64,000 nucleotides of DNA from Symsagittifera roscoffensis (GCF_963678635.1 NC_087062.1:9842670-9906669); one strand, 5' to 3'. Counted from the stretch's first letter, positions 44,023 through 53,945 are shown. The notes: a model not told the origin generated them from the sequence alone. Numbers and translations: made by a program.

Positions 44023-44262
44023 TGTTAAAAATTTCTGTTGATTTTCTGTATAGTTATGTATGTTGAATGTAGGTTTGAAATATGGGGTTTTTGTGAAATA
44101 ATCTGTATTTCTTTTTTCATTACTTATTATATTATTTATGGATAATTCTTCATTAAGAATTGTGGATTGACAAATATCTAATAATTGGAGTATATTATTT
44201 ACGCGTTATGCTTTTTCGTGTATTGGTGATATCGTAGCGTTGGTTTCGCAATAGCCTAAAAG

Positions 44263-44628
44263 TCATAGAGGTAGCGTTACTTGATAGGGTGTATTGTTGT
44301 ATACATGTAGAGAAATAATATCTGAATTCGAGTTTTTCAAATATTTTATGGATGAAATCATGATTTTGAAAAATTTATGGATAGGTTTGAATTCAAAGTC
44401 TGACATATAGAGTTGTTGTCTATTTTGTTTTTTATCATATTGGTGAGCTTGTTTTATTGAAAAATTATATATGTTTCCTGATAGTGGTTTCAGGTGTTTT
44501 CTTTGTTGATTATATATTGGATAAAATTTTGAAAAGAATGGTGGTTGTTTATTCGATCTTTGAAAAAATGTTAGGGATGTGTCTTTTGTTTTTGTGTATT
44601 TATCTTTGATTAGTATTTTACTATTCAA
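44263..44628 (-). CDS. Protease-RT linker segment of Pol
   Basis: 121 codons in the Pol frame between two nonsense codons. Basic, with no catalytic motif. It corresponds to the variable connector that precedes the RT fingers. The stretch between it and the RT start holds two stops (TGA 44265, TAA 44208). Confidence 0.55.
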   Translation of the reverse strand: MNSKILIKDKYTKTKDTSLTFFQRSNKQPPFFSKFYPIYNQQRKHLKPLSGNIYNFSIKQAHQYDKKQNRQQLYMSDFEFKPIHKFFKIMISSIKYLKNSNSDIISLHVYNNTPYQVTLPL

Positions 44629-44646
44629 AATATTGATTGTTGGTAT

Positions 44647-45213
44647 TTATTTAGAGATAAATGGTATTCCAATGATATTGTGTTTAATATCAGTGATATG
44701 AAATATTTGTTTAAATGGTTTAATCAAAATTTTATTTTGCTCTATTGTTCTTGTGGGGAGAAGAAATAATTGAATTTTTCCATAGTTTACCAATGTTGAT
44801 CCTTGTGCTGTTGCTAGTTTACTGGGTGTTTCAAGAGGCGTTAGTTTTGGGTGTAGTGATTTTATCTCATTCCATGTGGGAATGTTTATTATGTTTGATT
44901 CTGCTCCTGAATCAATTAAAAAATCAATTTCAAGATCTGGTGGTTGAAATTCTTTGCTTCTTGTCCAAATTTTTTCTTTGGGTTGTTCTTTTTGTATATT
45001 TTGATAGATGTGATTTGTATTCAAGCATTTTGTTTTATTATTTTCATTGGATTGATTTGTAGTGTTAATTTCGTTAGTTTCTTGTGCCGTTTGTGTAGAA
45101 TGGATGGGTTCAATATAATAATTGTGAAGGAGTTCTAATTGATTTTCATATATATGTGATGAAAAAGGTTGTTCATATATAATAGGTTCGTAGTCATTTT
45201 CGACTGCTATCAT
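44647..45213 (-). CDS. Aspartic protease of the large element
   Basis: Retropepsin that would cleave Gag and Pol. The active site is FLIDSGAESNIINI (DSG), with the late motif HNIIGIPFI. The ATG at 45213 is internal: the open frame extends upstream to 45510 and links to the Gag low-complexity tail, so the natural product is probably made by -1 frameshifting from Gag. It ends at a TAA that splits it from the next segment in the same frame. Confidence 0.8.
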   Translation of the reverse strand: MIAVENDYEPIIYEQPFSSHIYENQLELLHNYYIEPIHSTQTAQETNEINTTNQSNENNKTKCLNTNHIYQNIQKEQPKEKIWTRSKEFQPPDLEIDFLIDSGAESNIINIPTWNEIKSLHPKLTPLETPSKLATAQGSTLVNYGKIQLFLLPTRTIEQNKILIKPFKQIFHITDIKHNIIGIPFISK

Positions 45214-45275
45214 ATTGATGGAGATAGTGTTTTCTGTATCACTTTCTGAATCTGATGATTCACAGTTTATTTGAT

Positions 45276-48200
45276 TTAGTTGTAGCTCGTTATTTCCTGT
45301 GTCATCAATACCTGGGGGGTCTGATGTTGTTTCTGGGTTTGATTGTACTTGATTAATATTTCTTTGATGTTTAGGTGTACTACTTCTGGGGCGATTGTTA
45401 GAATTATTATAATGGTTATTATTCCTGTGTGGTGATTGGGAATAATTTCTATAACGGTTATTATAACTTGAATGTCGATTTTGTGAATTATTTGTGATCT
45501 GTTTTGATAATTATTGTTTGGTCTGTTATAGTTTGATCTATTATATGAGTTATTCCTTGATCGATTGTTCGGGTAATTCTGGTTTCGGTTGTTTGAATAA
45601 CTTCTATTTCGATTATTGGAGTAGTTTCTATTTCTATTGTATGATGAGTTTCGTGATTGATTGTTTGGATAGTAATTATTTCTTGATTGGGAATTAGATC
45701 TAGAAACAAATTGTGTTGTATTTGAATTTGATCTGGAGTAGTTATTTCGACTATTTGGTCTATTATAATGATTTTGTGACAAATTTTGTGTATTTCTTCG
45801 TTCTGGTGATCTTCCTCTATAACTTGAGTTATATGGTGATTGATTTCTCGTGTAGTTGGTATTGTTCGGAAGTGGTTTTCCTGAACTGTTGTTGCTGTAT
45901 ACATTTTTGTTCGGTAGATTTTGATCTTTCTTCATGTATTGATAGAATGATTTATTCGGTTCTTTATATTTTTGAGGTTTGTTTTGATTGTCCTGTTGTT
46001 TTTGTCTACATTCAGAAATACTATGTCCGTATCGTCGGCAATAATTACACCATTTTTTGAAAGATGGTTTGCCTTTAAAGTTTGGGTGTTTTTCGTAAAT
46101 ATTGAGTATTTCAGTGATTTTTTCAACGAGGTCTGTATCTGATTCTTGTATATTATTGATATTTGTGGTATTTGTTTCAATTCGGTTAACATATTGTAAT
46201 TTCAGATTTTCTGTTTCTTCAAGTTTCATTGTGATTTCCGCTTGCTCTAGTTTGTCTACTAGTTTTCGAAAATCTAAATCGGGCTCTCGAATTGAGGAGG
46301 GATGGGATGCTCTCTTTTTTATTGCTATTTTCCTTAATTGAGGTGTTAAGGTCATCATTAAGATTTCTGTCATTTTTGTGTTTTTGTAGTCGTGTGTATT
46401 TAGTGAGTATGCTTTTCGAACTAGTGTTTCGATACGTACTGCTAATTGTTTGATGGTTTCATTTGGTAATCTGCGAACTTCATTACATAAAACTCTTTGT
46501 TGTTGTTTGTTTCTTTCGGAGTCAAACATTTTTGAAAATTCTTGTGTAAATCTTTTCCAGTTTGATTTTATTTCTATAGGCAATACTGAAAACCATTTTT
46601 GGGCTGCGCCGTCTAAGGTTGTCTTTATCAACGCTGTGCGTCGATGTATCCAATTTTGATGTAGTGGCGTATTAATTGGTTCAGGTCCTATATTTAAAAT
46701 TAAATTTGCTGTTACTGCATTTAAATAATCTTCTACAGAATATTCAGGGTCTGTTCCTGTGAATACCATTAATGGTTTGTTTGATGTTATTGATGATCCA
46801 CCCATAAGGTATGGATTCATTGTCATTTGTAATGATTCTGCTGCATTTGGCATTTGTGAAAAATTAGAAAGTTGATTTTTTGTTATTTCGTGTTGTTGAA
46901 GATAATATGGAAGTGGTATTTCATTTTGCATTTGTGCTGGTTGATATGAGTGTGTAATCATTGGGTTTTGTGGCTGAATTGGTTGAAAAGATTGTGTATT
47001 AATTGGGTTTTGCATTTGTATTGGTTGTTGATTTTGTGTATCTATCTGGTGTGGAGAAAAATTTCTATGATGTGTATATGGTTTCTGCATTCCTTGTCCG
47101 CGATATTCTTGGGTATATGGTGCAAATATATCTGGTTGTAAATAATCATCATCAGAGGATAGGTAATCCGTTTGATGAGGTGCATGTTTTTTATTTTTAT
47201 TCTGTTGAAAGAATGGGTAATTTTCACTATGATCCTGTGGAGGATGTGGATTAGCTTGAAAATTTACTGAATTGGTTGTTGCCATTGGATTATTCCAATA
47301 TCGAGGTCTGATTTGATTATTAATATTATTTCGTGGAGGATAGTTTGTTTTTGATGAATGTGTATAATTATAATTATGTTCCGCAAAATTGTTTCTTGTG
47401 AACGTTCTGCGTGTTTTTGACGGTATTGTCATGGGTCTATATGTTTGATAATCCATTTGTGAATATTTTGGAGCAACCGAAGGTTTAACGGTTGATTGTA
47501 AGGTTACCTGTGCTAGTGAAGTGTTTGTATTTCTTGGTGTTGTTAAATTTGGACGTATTGGTGAAATACTTTGTTGTGTAGTTGTTGTTGTTTGTACAAT
47601 TTCTTCATTTATGAAGTGTGATGGTGTCTGAATATCTTGTTGAGTGAGATTCCTAGTTCCATTAAGGTTTCCATTGTGTATGACGGTCGAATTTAAACTG
47701 TTATTTCGAGTATCCGGTAAAAATGTATTGTAGTTTAATGGTGTTGCGTCAATGGTTAATGGTACTACTCTTACATAATCTCTTATATAAGATATTGTAC
47801 TTATTGCTTGACTTGCAATTGATTGTGGGATATTTATAAATGCATAATGAGACCATTCGGGGTCCCAAACGTAGTCTGACTGTTCTGTGATAGCGGTATC
47901 ATCGTTTGAATTTTGAGGTCTGAAATTTTTTCTTGCTTGTGAAATTAAATCTATATTATGTGTGAAATAATCTATTATAAACCATGCCAAAATTTTTTGT
48001 AAGTCATGTTTTGTATGTTGTGAAACTTCATCTTTAGTGAAATTTTCTTTAATTATATTTAGAAAAGATGAAAATAGTGTGATTTCATGTCGTACCTTAA
48101 TATGTTTGGATGTCTCTGTCGGTGAGACATTTGAGATTGGGATTTCGTTTTCTAATATTGAGATATAACTATATATTATTGCAAAAACTTCATTAGTAAA

Positions 48201-48581
48201 TATGGAGTTTGCTCTTTGTGAGTTATGATATTGTATGCTTTTTATATATTCTGAGAATACTTTTGAAAATTCTAAATCAAGGTCGTCTGTTTGAATTACA
48301 TATTTGCGATGATTCGGGTTTGGTGAGGTGAATTCTATGGTGTAGATTCCGTAGTGTTGTGTCAAATTACATATATCTTTCAGATAGTGATCAATAATTT
48401 GTCTTTTGATTTTTACATCGGGGAACTCTGTTTTACATGGGCTGATTCCGGGTTCAAACAAATTTAGGAGTAAATTCTTGCAAAGTATATGCTGTCCTCT
48501 ATCATTGGTTGCATCTACGAGGAAGGGGAAGATATCGTCATCATCTGGACTATCTTCACTTGGAGTGTGTGTTTGGCTCAT
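45276..48581 (-). CDS. gag: Gag polyprotein (1101 aa) of the large element
   Basis: Structural protein that would assemble the particle and bind genomic RNA. The N-terminal ~250 residues are helical, followed by a Gln/Asn/Pro/Thr-rich disordered span (about 260-590). A capsid-like region follows (about 600-800, including GAAQKWFSVLPIEIK, the Trp-containing motif typical of Ty3/gypsy Gag). One CCHC knuckle near residue 845 reads CNYCRRYGHSISEC (C-x2-C-x4-H-x4-C). The tail is a long Asn/Arg/Ser-rich low-complexity stretch. At about 45510 the natural low-complexity sequence continues in the -1 frame, which leads into the protease; the last ~75 codons in the Gag frame look compositionally foreign. 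At 1101 aa it is about twice the usual Ty3/gypsy size. Confidence 0.85.
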   Translation of the reverse strand: MSQTHTPSEDSPDDDDIFPFLVDATNDRGQHILCKNLLLNLFEPGISPCKTEFPDVKIKRQIIDHYLKDICNLTQHYGIYTIEFTSPNPNHRKYVIQTDDLDLEFSKVFSEYIKSIQYHNSQRANSIFTNEVFAIIYSYISILENEIPISNVSPTETSKHIKVRHEITLFSSFLNIIKENFTKDEVSQHTKHDLQKILAWFIIDYFTHNIDLISQARKNFRPQNSNDDTAITEQSDYVWDPEWSHYAFINIPQSIASQAISTISYIRDYVRVVPLTIDATPLNYNTFLPDTRNNSLNSTVIHNGNLNGTRNLTQQDIQTPSHFINEEIVQTTTTTQQSISPIRPNLTTPRNTNTSLAQVTLQSTVKPSVAPKYSQMDYQTYRPMTIPSKTRRTFTRNNFAEHNYNYTHSSKTNYPPRNNINNQIRPRYWNNPMATTNSVNFQANPHPPQDHSENYPFFQQNKNKKHAPHQTDYLSSDDDYLQPDIFAPYTQEYRGQGMQKPYTHHRNFSPHQIDTQNQQPIQMQNPINTQSFQPIQPQNPMITHSYQPAQMQNEIPLPYYLQQHEITKNQLSNFSQMPNAAESLQMTMNPYLMGGSSITSNKPLMVFTGTDPEYSVEDYLNAVTANLILNIGPEPINTPLHQNWIHRRTALIKTTLDGAAQKWFSVLPIEIKSNWKRFTQEFSKMFDSERNKQQQRVLCNEVRRLPNETIKQLAVRIETLVRKAYSLNTHDYKNTKMTEILMMTLTPQLRKIAIKKRASHPSSIREPDLDFRKLVDKLEQAEITMKLEETENLKLQYVNRIETNTTNINNIQESDTDLVEKITEILNIYEKHPNFKGKPSFKKWCNYCRRYGHSISECRQKQQDNQNKPQKYKEPNKSFYQYMKKDQNLPNKNVYSNNSSGKPLPNNTNYTRNQSPYNSSYRGRSPERRNTQNLSQNHYNRPNSRNNYSRSNSNTTQFVSRSNSQSRNNYYPNNQSRNSSYNRNRNYSNNRNRSYSNNRNQNYPNNRSRNNSYNRSNYNRPNNNYQNRSQIIHKIDIQVIITVIEIIPNHHTGIITIIIILTIAPEVVHLNIKEILIKYNQTQKQHQTPQVLMTQEITSYN

Positions 48582-48599
48582 TTTTTCGTTTAATGACTG

Positions 48600-49022
48600 T
48601 TAATCGGTAATTATCGATGTGTCTAATTGGTTGATTCCAGTTATATAAGTGTACTGGTTTGTGTTTATATTGCTTTTTATTCGTCTTTTTCCTCTTTTTG
48701 ATGAATTTGAAGTTGTTTCTGAGTCGGAAAAATATAATTGATCGTGAATGGGGCAATTTTTATCTATAGATTCTTTTAATTTATAGAGTTCGTCTAAATT
48801 GCTGGCTTCTGATTCTGAAAATGCGTTTCTGTTTTTGGAAAATATTTTTCGTGTTATTTGTCTTTGTTTAGTTATTATTTTTCTTTTTAGTGTTTGTGGT
48901 TTTGTTCTAATATATCCAACTGTTTGTGTATGAGGTGTGATTACAAGATCGTATTTATTGTTATCTATTTCACAGTTGTGTAAAACGATTGTTTGTTTGT
49001 TTCCTAGATTTTTAAATGACAT
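48600..49022 (-). CDS. 140-aa basic ORF upstream of Gag
   Basis: ATG at 49022, stop 19 bases before the Gag ATG. It has a lysine-rich central part (LKRKIITKQRQITRKIF), an acidic/serine patch and a basic run KRGKRRIK that would suit nuclear or RNA binding. No similarity recognised. Its place between leader and Gag and its composition recall small regulatory proteins of complex retroviruses; this is speculation from position and charge only. Confidence 0.55.
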   Translation of the reverse strand: MSFKNLGNKQTIVLHNCEIDNNKYDLVITPHTQTVGYIRTKPQTLKRKIITKQRQITRKIFSKNRNAFSESEASNLDELYKLKESIDKNCPIHDQLYFSDSETTSNSSKRGKRRIKSNINTNQYTYITGINQLDTSIITD

Positions 49023-49203
49023 AAGGTTTAGGATGACGGATGCAAAAAGTTGTTAGATGATTTCTATTTTCTTAAATTGTTAGTCCTTACGATTTTTTGG
49101 TTAGCTTAACCTGGGTCTATTTGTTCAGGGTTGGAGAGAAAAGTATATCAATTCCGAAGAATGATTTTTTACTTTCTCGTGGCTAGTATAAGCTAAGGTG
49201 TTA

Positions 49204-49325
49204 ACTTACTTAATCTTACTTAGGGGTAGTGATTGTGTTCAAGGGTTGGAGAATAGTAAATCGATCCACAAGGTTCAGGTATAATTAGAACGCGAGTAGT
49301 TCGTTAGATACTATTTTAAACTTAC
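49204..49325 (-). promoter_or_regulatory. Two candidate 5' splice donors in the leader
   Basis: On the element strand GTAAGT occurs at 49325-49320 (after TTA) and 49209-49204 (after TTAA). Both lie between the leader ORF and Gag, where retroviruses place the major splice donor for subgenomic env messages. Confidence 0.4.
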
Positions 49326-49956
49326 TAAGTCTAAGATTTATCCTGGGTCTTGATAAGAGGAGGGATCAAGTGAAGGATGAATAACCGAAGTTCTTCACTG
49401 TTTATCCTAATTTGAATGATTAGTTTTGTTTTTTTTTAAAAATTTCTATTAGTCTTAGGTTTTTAGAGAGGGTTGGATAGTGAATCGACGTTTGAGGTCG
49501 TTAGACACTAGCTAAGTGGGTGGGGGAGAACAAAATTGTTCTTTTTGATCCAAGGATAGGCCTTGATGATCAATTTTTAAATTTAATTAAATAGAAAATG
49601 AATTAAGATGCAAGGAGAAGCCTTGATGATCTGATTTTAAAATTAAGTGATTTTAAGTTTAAAATGGTTTAAATTTGTTTAAGAAAAGATTTAGTGTTTT
49701 AATGATATTAGTGAGCTTATGATTGCTGTTATGTTTTAGGTGATGAAGCTGGGACAACTGATGATTTTTTGATTACTAACAGTTTATTGTCATGCTACTA
49801 ATTTTTATTTTGATTTTCAATAAATATTTTCCAAACATGTTTTATATAATACTACAGAATTTTAGGAAAACGATCTGAGATCTTTTTATCAATCGTTATT
49901 GTATATTAATATTTTGTTTAGCGCCTGTAATGATTATGAAGATTGACTTCAAAATT

Positions 49957-50190
49957 TTATGTTTGCAAATGAAAATCTAAATTCATTGCTAATAGAAGTC
50001 TAAATATAAAAGTTTGTGTTGGCTTTTGCCGTACTATCATATAACTAATTGGTAAGTTTCTATTTTGTCGTATGTCGTCTCTGGTTCGAGGTCTTCTTGC
50101 AATTCCGGGTAGTTCTGTTATCGTTCGGAATATTGGCTCTGATCTATTGAGTCGTAGAGACATTTCGATTAAATTATCGTCGGATAACAT
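49957..50190 (-). CDS. Leader ORF of the large element (77 aa from ATG; frame open from the LTR)
   Basis: A frame starting inside the LTR end stays open for about 110 codons. Its first ATG is at 50190 and it stops at 49957. The protein is polar and basic in the middle (IARRPRTRDDIRQNRN). No family recognised. Its position immediately downstream of the LTR and upstream of two GTAAGT donors puts it in any spliced leader. It could be a real 5' accessory protein or a relic of a longer Gag N-terminus. Confidence 0.45.
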   Translation of the reverse strand: MLSDDNLIEMSLRLNRSEPIFRTITELPGIARRPRTRDDIRQNRNLPISYMIVRQKPTQTFIFRLLLAMNLDFHLQT

Positions 50191-50251
50191 TTTAAAAATG
50201 TTTTGTCTAAATTCTAATCTATTTTTGGTTAATTCTAAGCTATTAAGGTCT

Positions 50252-50275
50252 TGTTCGAGACTTATGGTCGCACCA
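50252..50275 (-). promoter_or_regulatory. Candidate tRNA primer-binding site
   Basis: On the element strand TGGTGCGACCATAAGTCTCG followed by AAC starts 14 bases after the LTR. Its complement resembles a tRNA 3' end: a TTCGA T-loop phrase and a terminal CCA. The spacing between TTCGA and CCA is one base shorter than canonical and the offset from the LTR is unusual, so this is tentative. It also lies inside the open leader frame. Confidence 0.4.
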
Positions 50276-50289
50276 GATGAATTATAACC

Positions 50290-50687
50290 GAGGTGGTTAA
50301 CTCATAGAGTAATTTCGGATAGGGTACACCGTCTGCTCGTCACGCTATCTTATTTTCGGCCGGATAGATTCGTGCAACTTCTTAGTCTAATACCGATCCT
50401 AATCTTACTCTTATACTATCTAGTCTCAGGTTGTTTAACTAGTCTCTGCTAGGCTCAATAGATCTAGGGTATACTGGTTTATTGCGGCTGCTGAAGTCTT
50501 CTTGGAGAGTCAACTAATTTCTAAGTTAAATTCAAATCTCTCTGGTGCTGAAATTACAAGTAATTCCAGCACTTACAAATAAGTGGGTTGTTAGTTAGAT
50601 GGATCATGATTGGTTAATATTAAATACTTTACAGTGGTAAAATATCTAATTTATCCAATCATAAAATGTAGTTTAGATCAGGTTCCA
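50290..50687 (-). repeat. 5' LTR of the large element
   Basis: Identical over its length to 31800-32197. On the element strand it starts TGGAACC, so it has the usual TG start. It contains CCAAT motifs and, further in, AATAAA (plus-strand TTTATT at 50478-50483), a candidate poly(A) signal that would define R. The flanking host sequence to the right starts AAATAATTGACC. Confidence 0.95.
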
Positions 50688-52600
50688 AAATAATTGACCT
50701 GATTTAAATATACGGTCCTATCAGATTCAGATTCTTAAAGGACTGTGTTTTTGATCTTTTAGCTTTACAAATAACAAATTTCTTCGAAAAAAAAGTCAAT
50801 AACTCTCCGAGTTCACAACCCACTTTCGCAACTTCTTTTGGGAGATTATCTGCTTAAGAAAAAGACCTGCACTGGATTCCTTGGTAGACATGCTCAGTTT
50901 TTTCTAGCTCTTCGTCAAAAATCCTCAGTGCAAAGACCAGCGGCACACTGAAGTTCGAAACTTTTTGGTTGAAAAGTATGTCCATCATTATTTACATCTC
51001 GAAGTTTCTCAGTATTAAGATCTTTAGCTTCAGCCGACGCCTTTCTGGAGTTACAGACAGACATATCCTGATCCCAGGTGACAAACGTTAGACGATCTGG
51101 TTGCTTCTGATCTGTGACACTGTCTTGGAAATGAAATAGAATAAGAGTGACTAGATTCAAATCATTGATTTATAATAGAATTCAAACTTGATCGTCTAGA
51201 GAATACAAAATAGACCGTGCCATCCATCTTTGGTATCAATTTTTCCGCAAGCGCATTACTGTTTTTCACCAACTTTTGATCCTAGGCGGAGTCCAATAGC
51301 GATTCCAAGCTTAGTTTCTAAGTTTAACCTTAGGTTTTTACACGGAAGGTCATCCAACCATTGCGATCCAAATTTATCCTTTTATCCACAGTGAACATTG
51401 AACTTTTTTAGAACACTAGGCTCAGTTTTCAAAATCAAATGCAGTTTTTGATATCAAAAATGAGCTCGTTTCAAGTGTTTTGAGTTTTTTTCCGAAGCTA
51501 CTTCATGTTTCACTGAGTCGAACCAAAGTTTTGAAGCATCATTAAATGTTCAATTCTCAATCTCCAAACCATCAAATTCGCTCAAGGCAACTCTTTTCTA
51601 CCTACTGTTGAGACTAAATAGGCTTGTAAAATTGGTAGAATAGCAGCAAAACACAGAAGCAATCTAATGCTGCCAGGAGAGCTAATGCTGCGAGGAGAAT
51701 GGTTATCATTATTTTTCATAATTCTTACCTTGCAAAATGAGTTTTTTAGAGTTCGACAGTGTTGTTCCAAAAAATTACGTTGCAAAAAAGAAGGCTTAGA
51801 CACACAAAAAAAAGAGTTTTGACATGCTAAGGCCTTTTAGGAAAAAAAACATAATGTGCATCCAGCTTGTAAACAAAATGTTTTTTAGCCATGTTAAGCA
51901 ATTTCATCTTCAGTTTTGGACAATTTTCTTGAAGGTTATCAATGATTTTATGGTAATGCGTAGTTGTGGTCGGTCCTAGAAAATACAGCTCCCATTTTTT
52001 CTATTATCTTTGAAGGAGGGGTTTAGAAGTGAACTAAAATTGGCTCTTGTTATTTTTTAATTAATACATGCTTGTTTACGAGCACTTTTATATGGGTTAT
52101 TTAGAACACAACTAAAATTTACGTCAAAAACCCGCCAGCACCTGATTTTTTCTACCTTAGAGAAAAAAAATATCGTTTTATCCAGACGTTTTTCCGCGTA
52201 TTTTACGGTACTCTCTTTAGTATTCGAACAATTGACTTGGTTCTTATCACAACAAAAACCAGATAGGTTTTCGTGGGCATTGTGCTCTATTTGAGAATCT
52301 ATGTGAGTCTGTTTCAGTTTTGAATTCGTTGCGTTGTGGTTTGATAAGAACGCTAAAGTCTCGCGTTGTTTTTTGATCTTCTTGATCTTCAAACATTTTT
52401 GGTGCGTTTTTGATTGAAACAAGTGTCTGGGCGATGTTGCAAGTTAAATTAGATATGTAATGTTTATAATTAGTAAGCGCTTATAATTTTTATATTAAGC
52501 GGTTTTTAAAAACAATTGATGGCATAAAACAGCAGAGCCCCAAGTTCTTTCAGACTTTTGAAGGTTTCAACTGAGGTTGATTTTCATGATGTTTTTCACA
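50688..52600. other. Flanking non-coding stretch with one retroelement fragment
   Basis: Apart from the fragment at 50915-51160 nothing is recognised. The open frame 52422-52057 has no motif. Confidence 0.5.
50915..51160 (-). pseudogene. C-terminal fragment of an RT-element endonuclease-like domain, copy 1
   Basis: The minus-strand translation contains TDQKQPDRLTFVTWDQD and SVCNSRKASAEAKDLNTEKL. It parallels the fragment at 56822-57103, which retains more of the motif. It is shorter and more decayed than that copy. Confidence 0.5.
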
Positions 52601-52609
52601 ATGTTTCAG

Positions 52610-53945
52610 ATGATGTTTTTCATTCCACACAATCTGGTTCCAACTAAATTTTTTTTGATGAAATTTGAAAATATATGACACTTAAACTATTGTGATTAAC
52701 CATTGTGTCAAATAAAAATAGGGATTGCAGATTCAAAATCTTCCGAATAGTCATAAGGACTTTGTAAAAACAGTTTTCTCCATTGTGTGAATTTTCTCAG
52801 TTTTTTACAAAAAGAAACAAAAAAAATCAGAATTTGATAGTAACAATTAGATTGATAGTAACAAACAAATAGAAAGTTTTTTTACGTTCAATATAAACGT
52901 TTTTGTATAAAAAACTTGTTTGACTGGTCTTAAGATCTCTGGATACTAAATAGGTTTTTAGGATCCTGAAGATGCACAAACAAAGAACAAAGTTGTTTCT
53001 TGTGTTTAAAGTCTTAATGCATAATCAATAAGTTTAGTCAACCAGTTCAAATGAATGTTTCTGTCGCGCTAATTAGTCGTTTTGTTCGTATTTCATTTAT
53101 AAATTAGCCTTTATTTGATTCGGAAATTAACTACTGACTTCGATACTAGGAAAGCTCAGATTTTTCCGTGATTAAGCTCAAGTCAACATTTTTCCCTGAT
53201 TTCCGTATATTTGCAACTTTTCGAAAAACTATCTTGCAGTTGTCGGCTAGACCTCCATCATCTATATACCAAACGCTTATTCTGGAATCAAGCCTTTTTA
53301 ATTAGCATTTGTAATGTCTCGTCAAAAAGTGATGGAGCCTCGAGGTCTTATTGTTGGGTTCCTTCCTTTGACATAATGATAGAACTTCCTTAAAAAAGGT
53401 AAAACCGTTTACTCCAGATGCAGTGAGTGTTTTTTTGGAGTCTCGGAATGGTTCAAAAGAATGTGATTCATAGTATCTCTCTGCAGCAAAATGAAAGAAT
53501 TACTAACATCTTATTTTAATTATTCCTAACACTTTGCGTTGCCATTATGCTCAATCAAGTTTATGAAGAAGTGTGCATAAATGTCAGCTCCATGTTTAGT
53601 ATCAAATTGTACCTGAGAGCTCACAAAAACAAAAGCATACTACTTTCATCTTATGGGCGCTTTATGAACAAAAAAGGAGCTTTTCCGCTGAAGAAGTTTT
53701 CTGCAGTTGTATTTTCAGCGCGCATTGTTGGAAACGAATAACTCAAGCGGAATTATTTTTATAGAAATTCATGCTTTGGGAGGACAATCTACGGTAGGTC
53801 TCTCAGGCGCCGGTAGATTGTACGATTGCTCCAAAATATTGTTTTTTTTGCGTGCAGTGTGCGATCATCTTTTGTCAACGTTTTTGTTTTTGATATTTTC
53901 ATCTTTGAAAAAATTTTCATCTTGCAGATTTGAAAATTTCTTCTG
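52610..53945 (+). repeat. Diverged local duplication, copy A
   Basis: Blocks here recur in order at 54700-55320 (copy B) and 55820-56440 (copy C). They include CACACAATCTGGTTCC, ACTATCTTGCAGTTGTCGGC, GGTCTTATTGTTGGGTTCC, CATAGTATCTCT and TTATGCTCAATCAAG. Substitutions and indels are many, so the duplications are old. No coding motif was recognised. Confidence 0.65.

Larger units (their letters stand above)
40348..45510 (-). pseudogene. pol: Pol frame (protease-RT-RNase H-integrase) with five in-frame stops
   Basis: One continuous frame runs from 45510 to 40348 with no frameshift. It is interrupted only by nonsense codons at 44649-44647 (TAA), 44265-44263 (TGA), 44208-44206 (TAA), 42771-42769 (TAA) and 40575-40573 (TAA). 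The protein aligns with itself across each stop as a normal Ty3/gypsy Pol, so these are point lesions or, less likely, recoded codons. The frame overlaps the Gag frame by 235 bases in the -1 register. The final segment after 40573 adds about 75 basic residues, a common tail of this class. Confidence 0.8.
31800..50687 (-). mobile_element. 18.9-kb envelope-bearing Ty3/gypsy-type retrovirus-like element
   Basis: Two identical 398-bp repeats bound an internal region of about 18.1 kb, all of whose major frames read on the minus strand. Order from its 5' end: leader ORF, 140-aa ORF, Gag, protease, RT-RNase H, integrase, 62-aa membrane ORF, a 391-codon frame without ATG, envelope-like glycoprotein and a 516-aa ORF. 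Integrase downstream of RNase H places it in the Ty3/gypsy-retrovirus lineage, not Copia. Known animal errantivirus-like elements are much shorter, roughly 5-11 kb. The coding strand is A/C-rich and G-poor throughout. Env and Gag frames are intact while pol contains five in-frame stops. No target-site duplication was found. Confidence 0.93.

Noticed and set aside
44206-44649. Reassigned stop codons (alternative genetic code) to explain pol
   Set aside because: The SNARE gene and the intact Gag and env frames use and end with ordinary stops; lesions or inherited defects are simpler.
45488-45904. 138-codon minus-strand frame inside Gag as a separate gene
   Set aside because: It is an alternate register of the Asn/Arg/Ser low-complexity tail; composition is explained by the repeat.
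34300-48600. Plus-strand open frames opposite Gag, Pol and env (for example 35712-36032, 41789-42073, 45713-46060)
   Set aside because: They are antisense shadows of G-poor coding sequence, with no motifs of their own.
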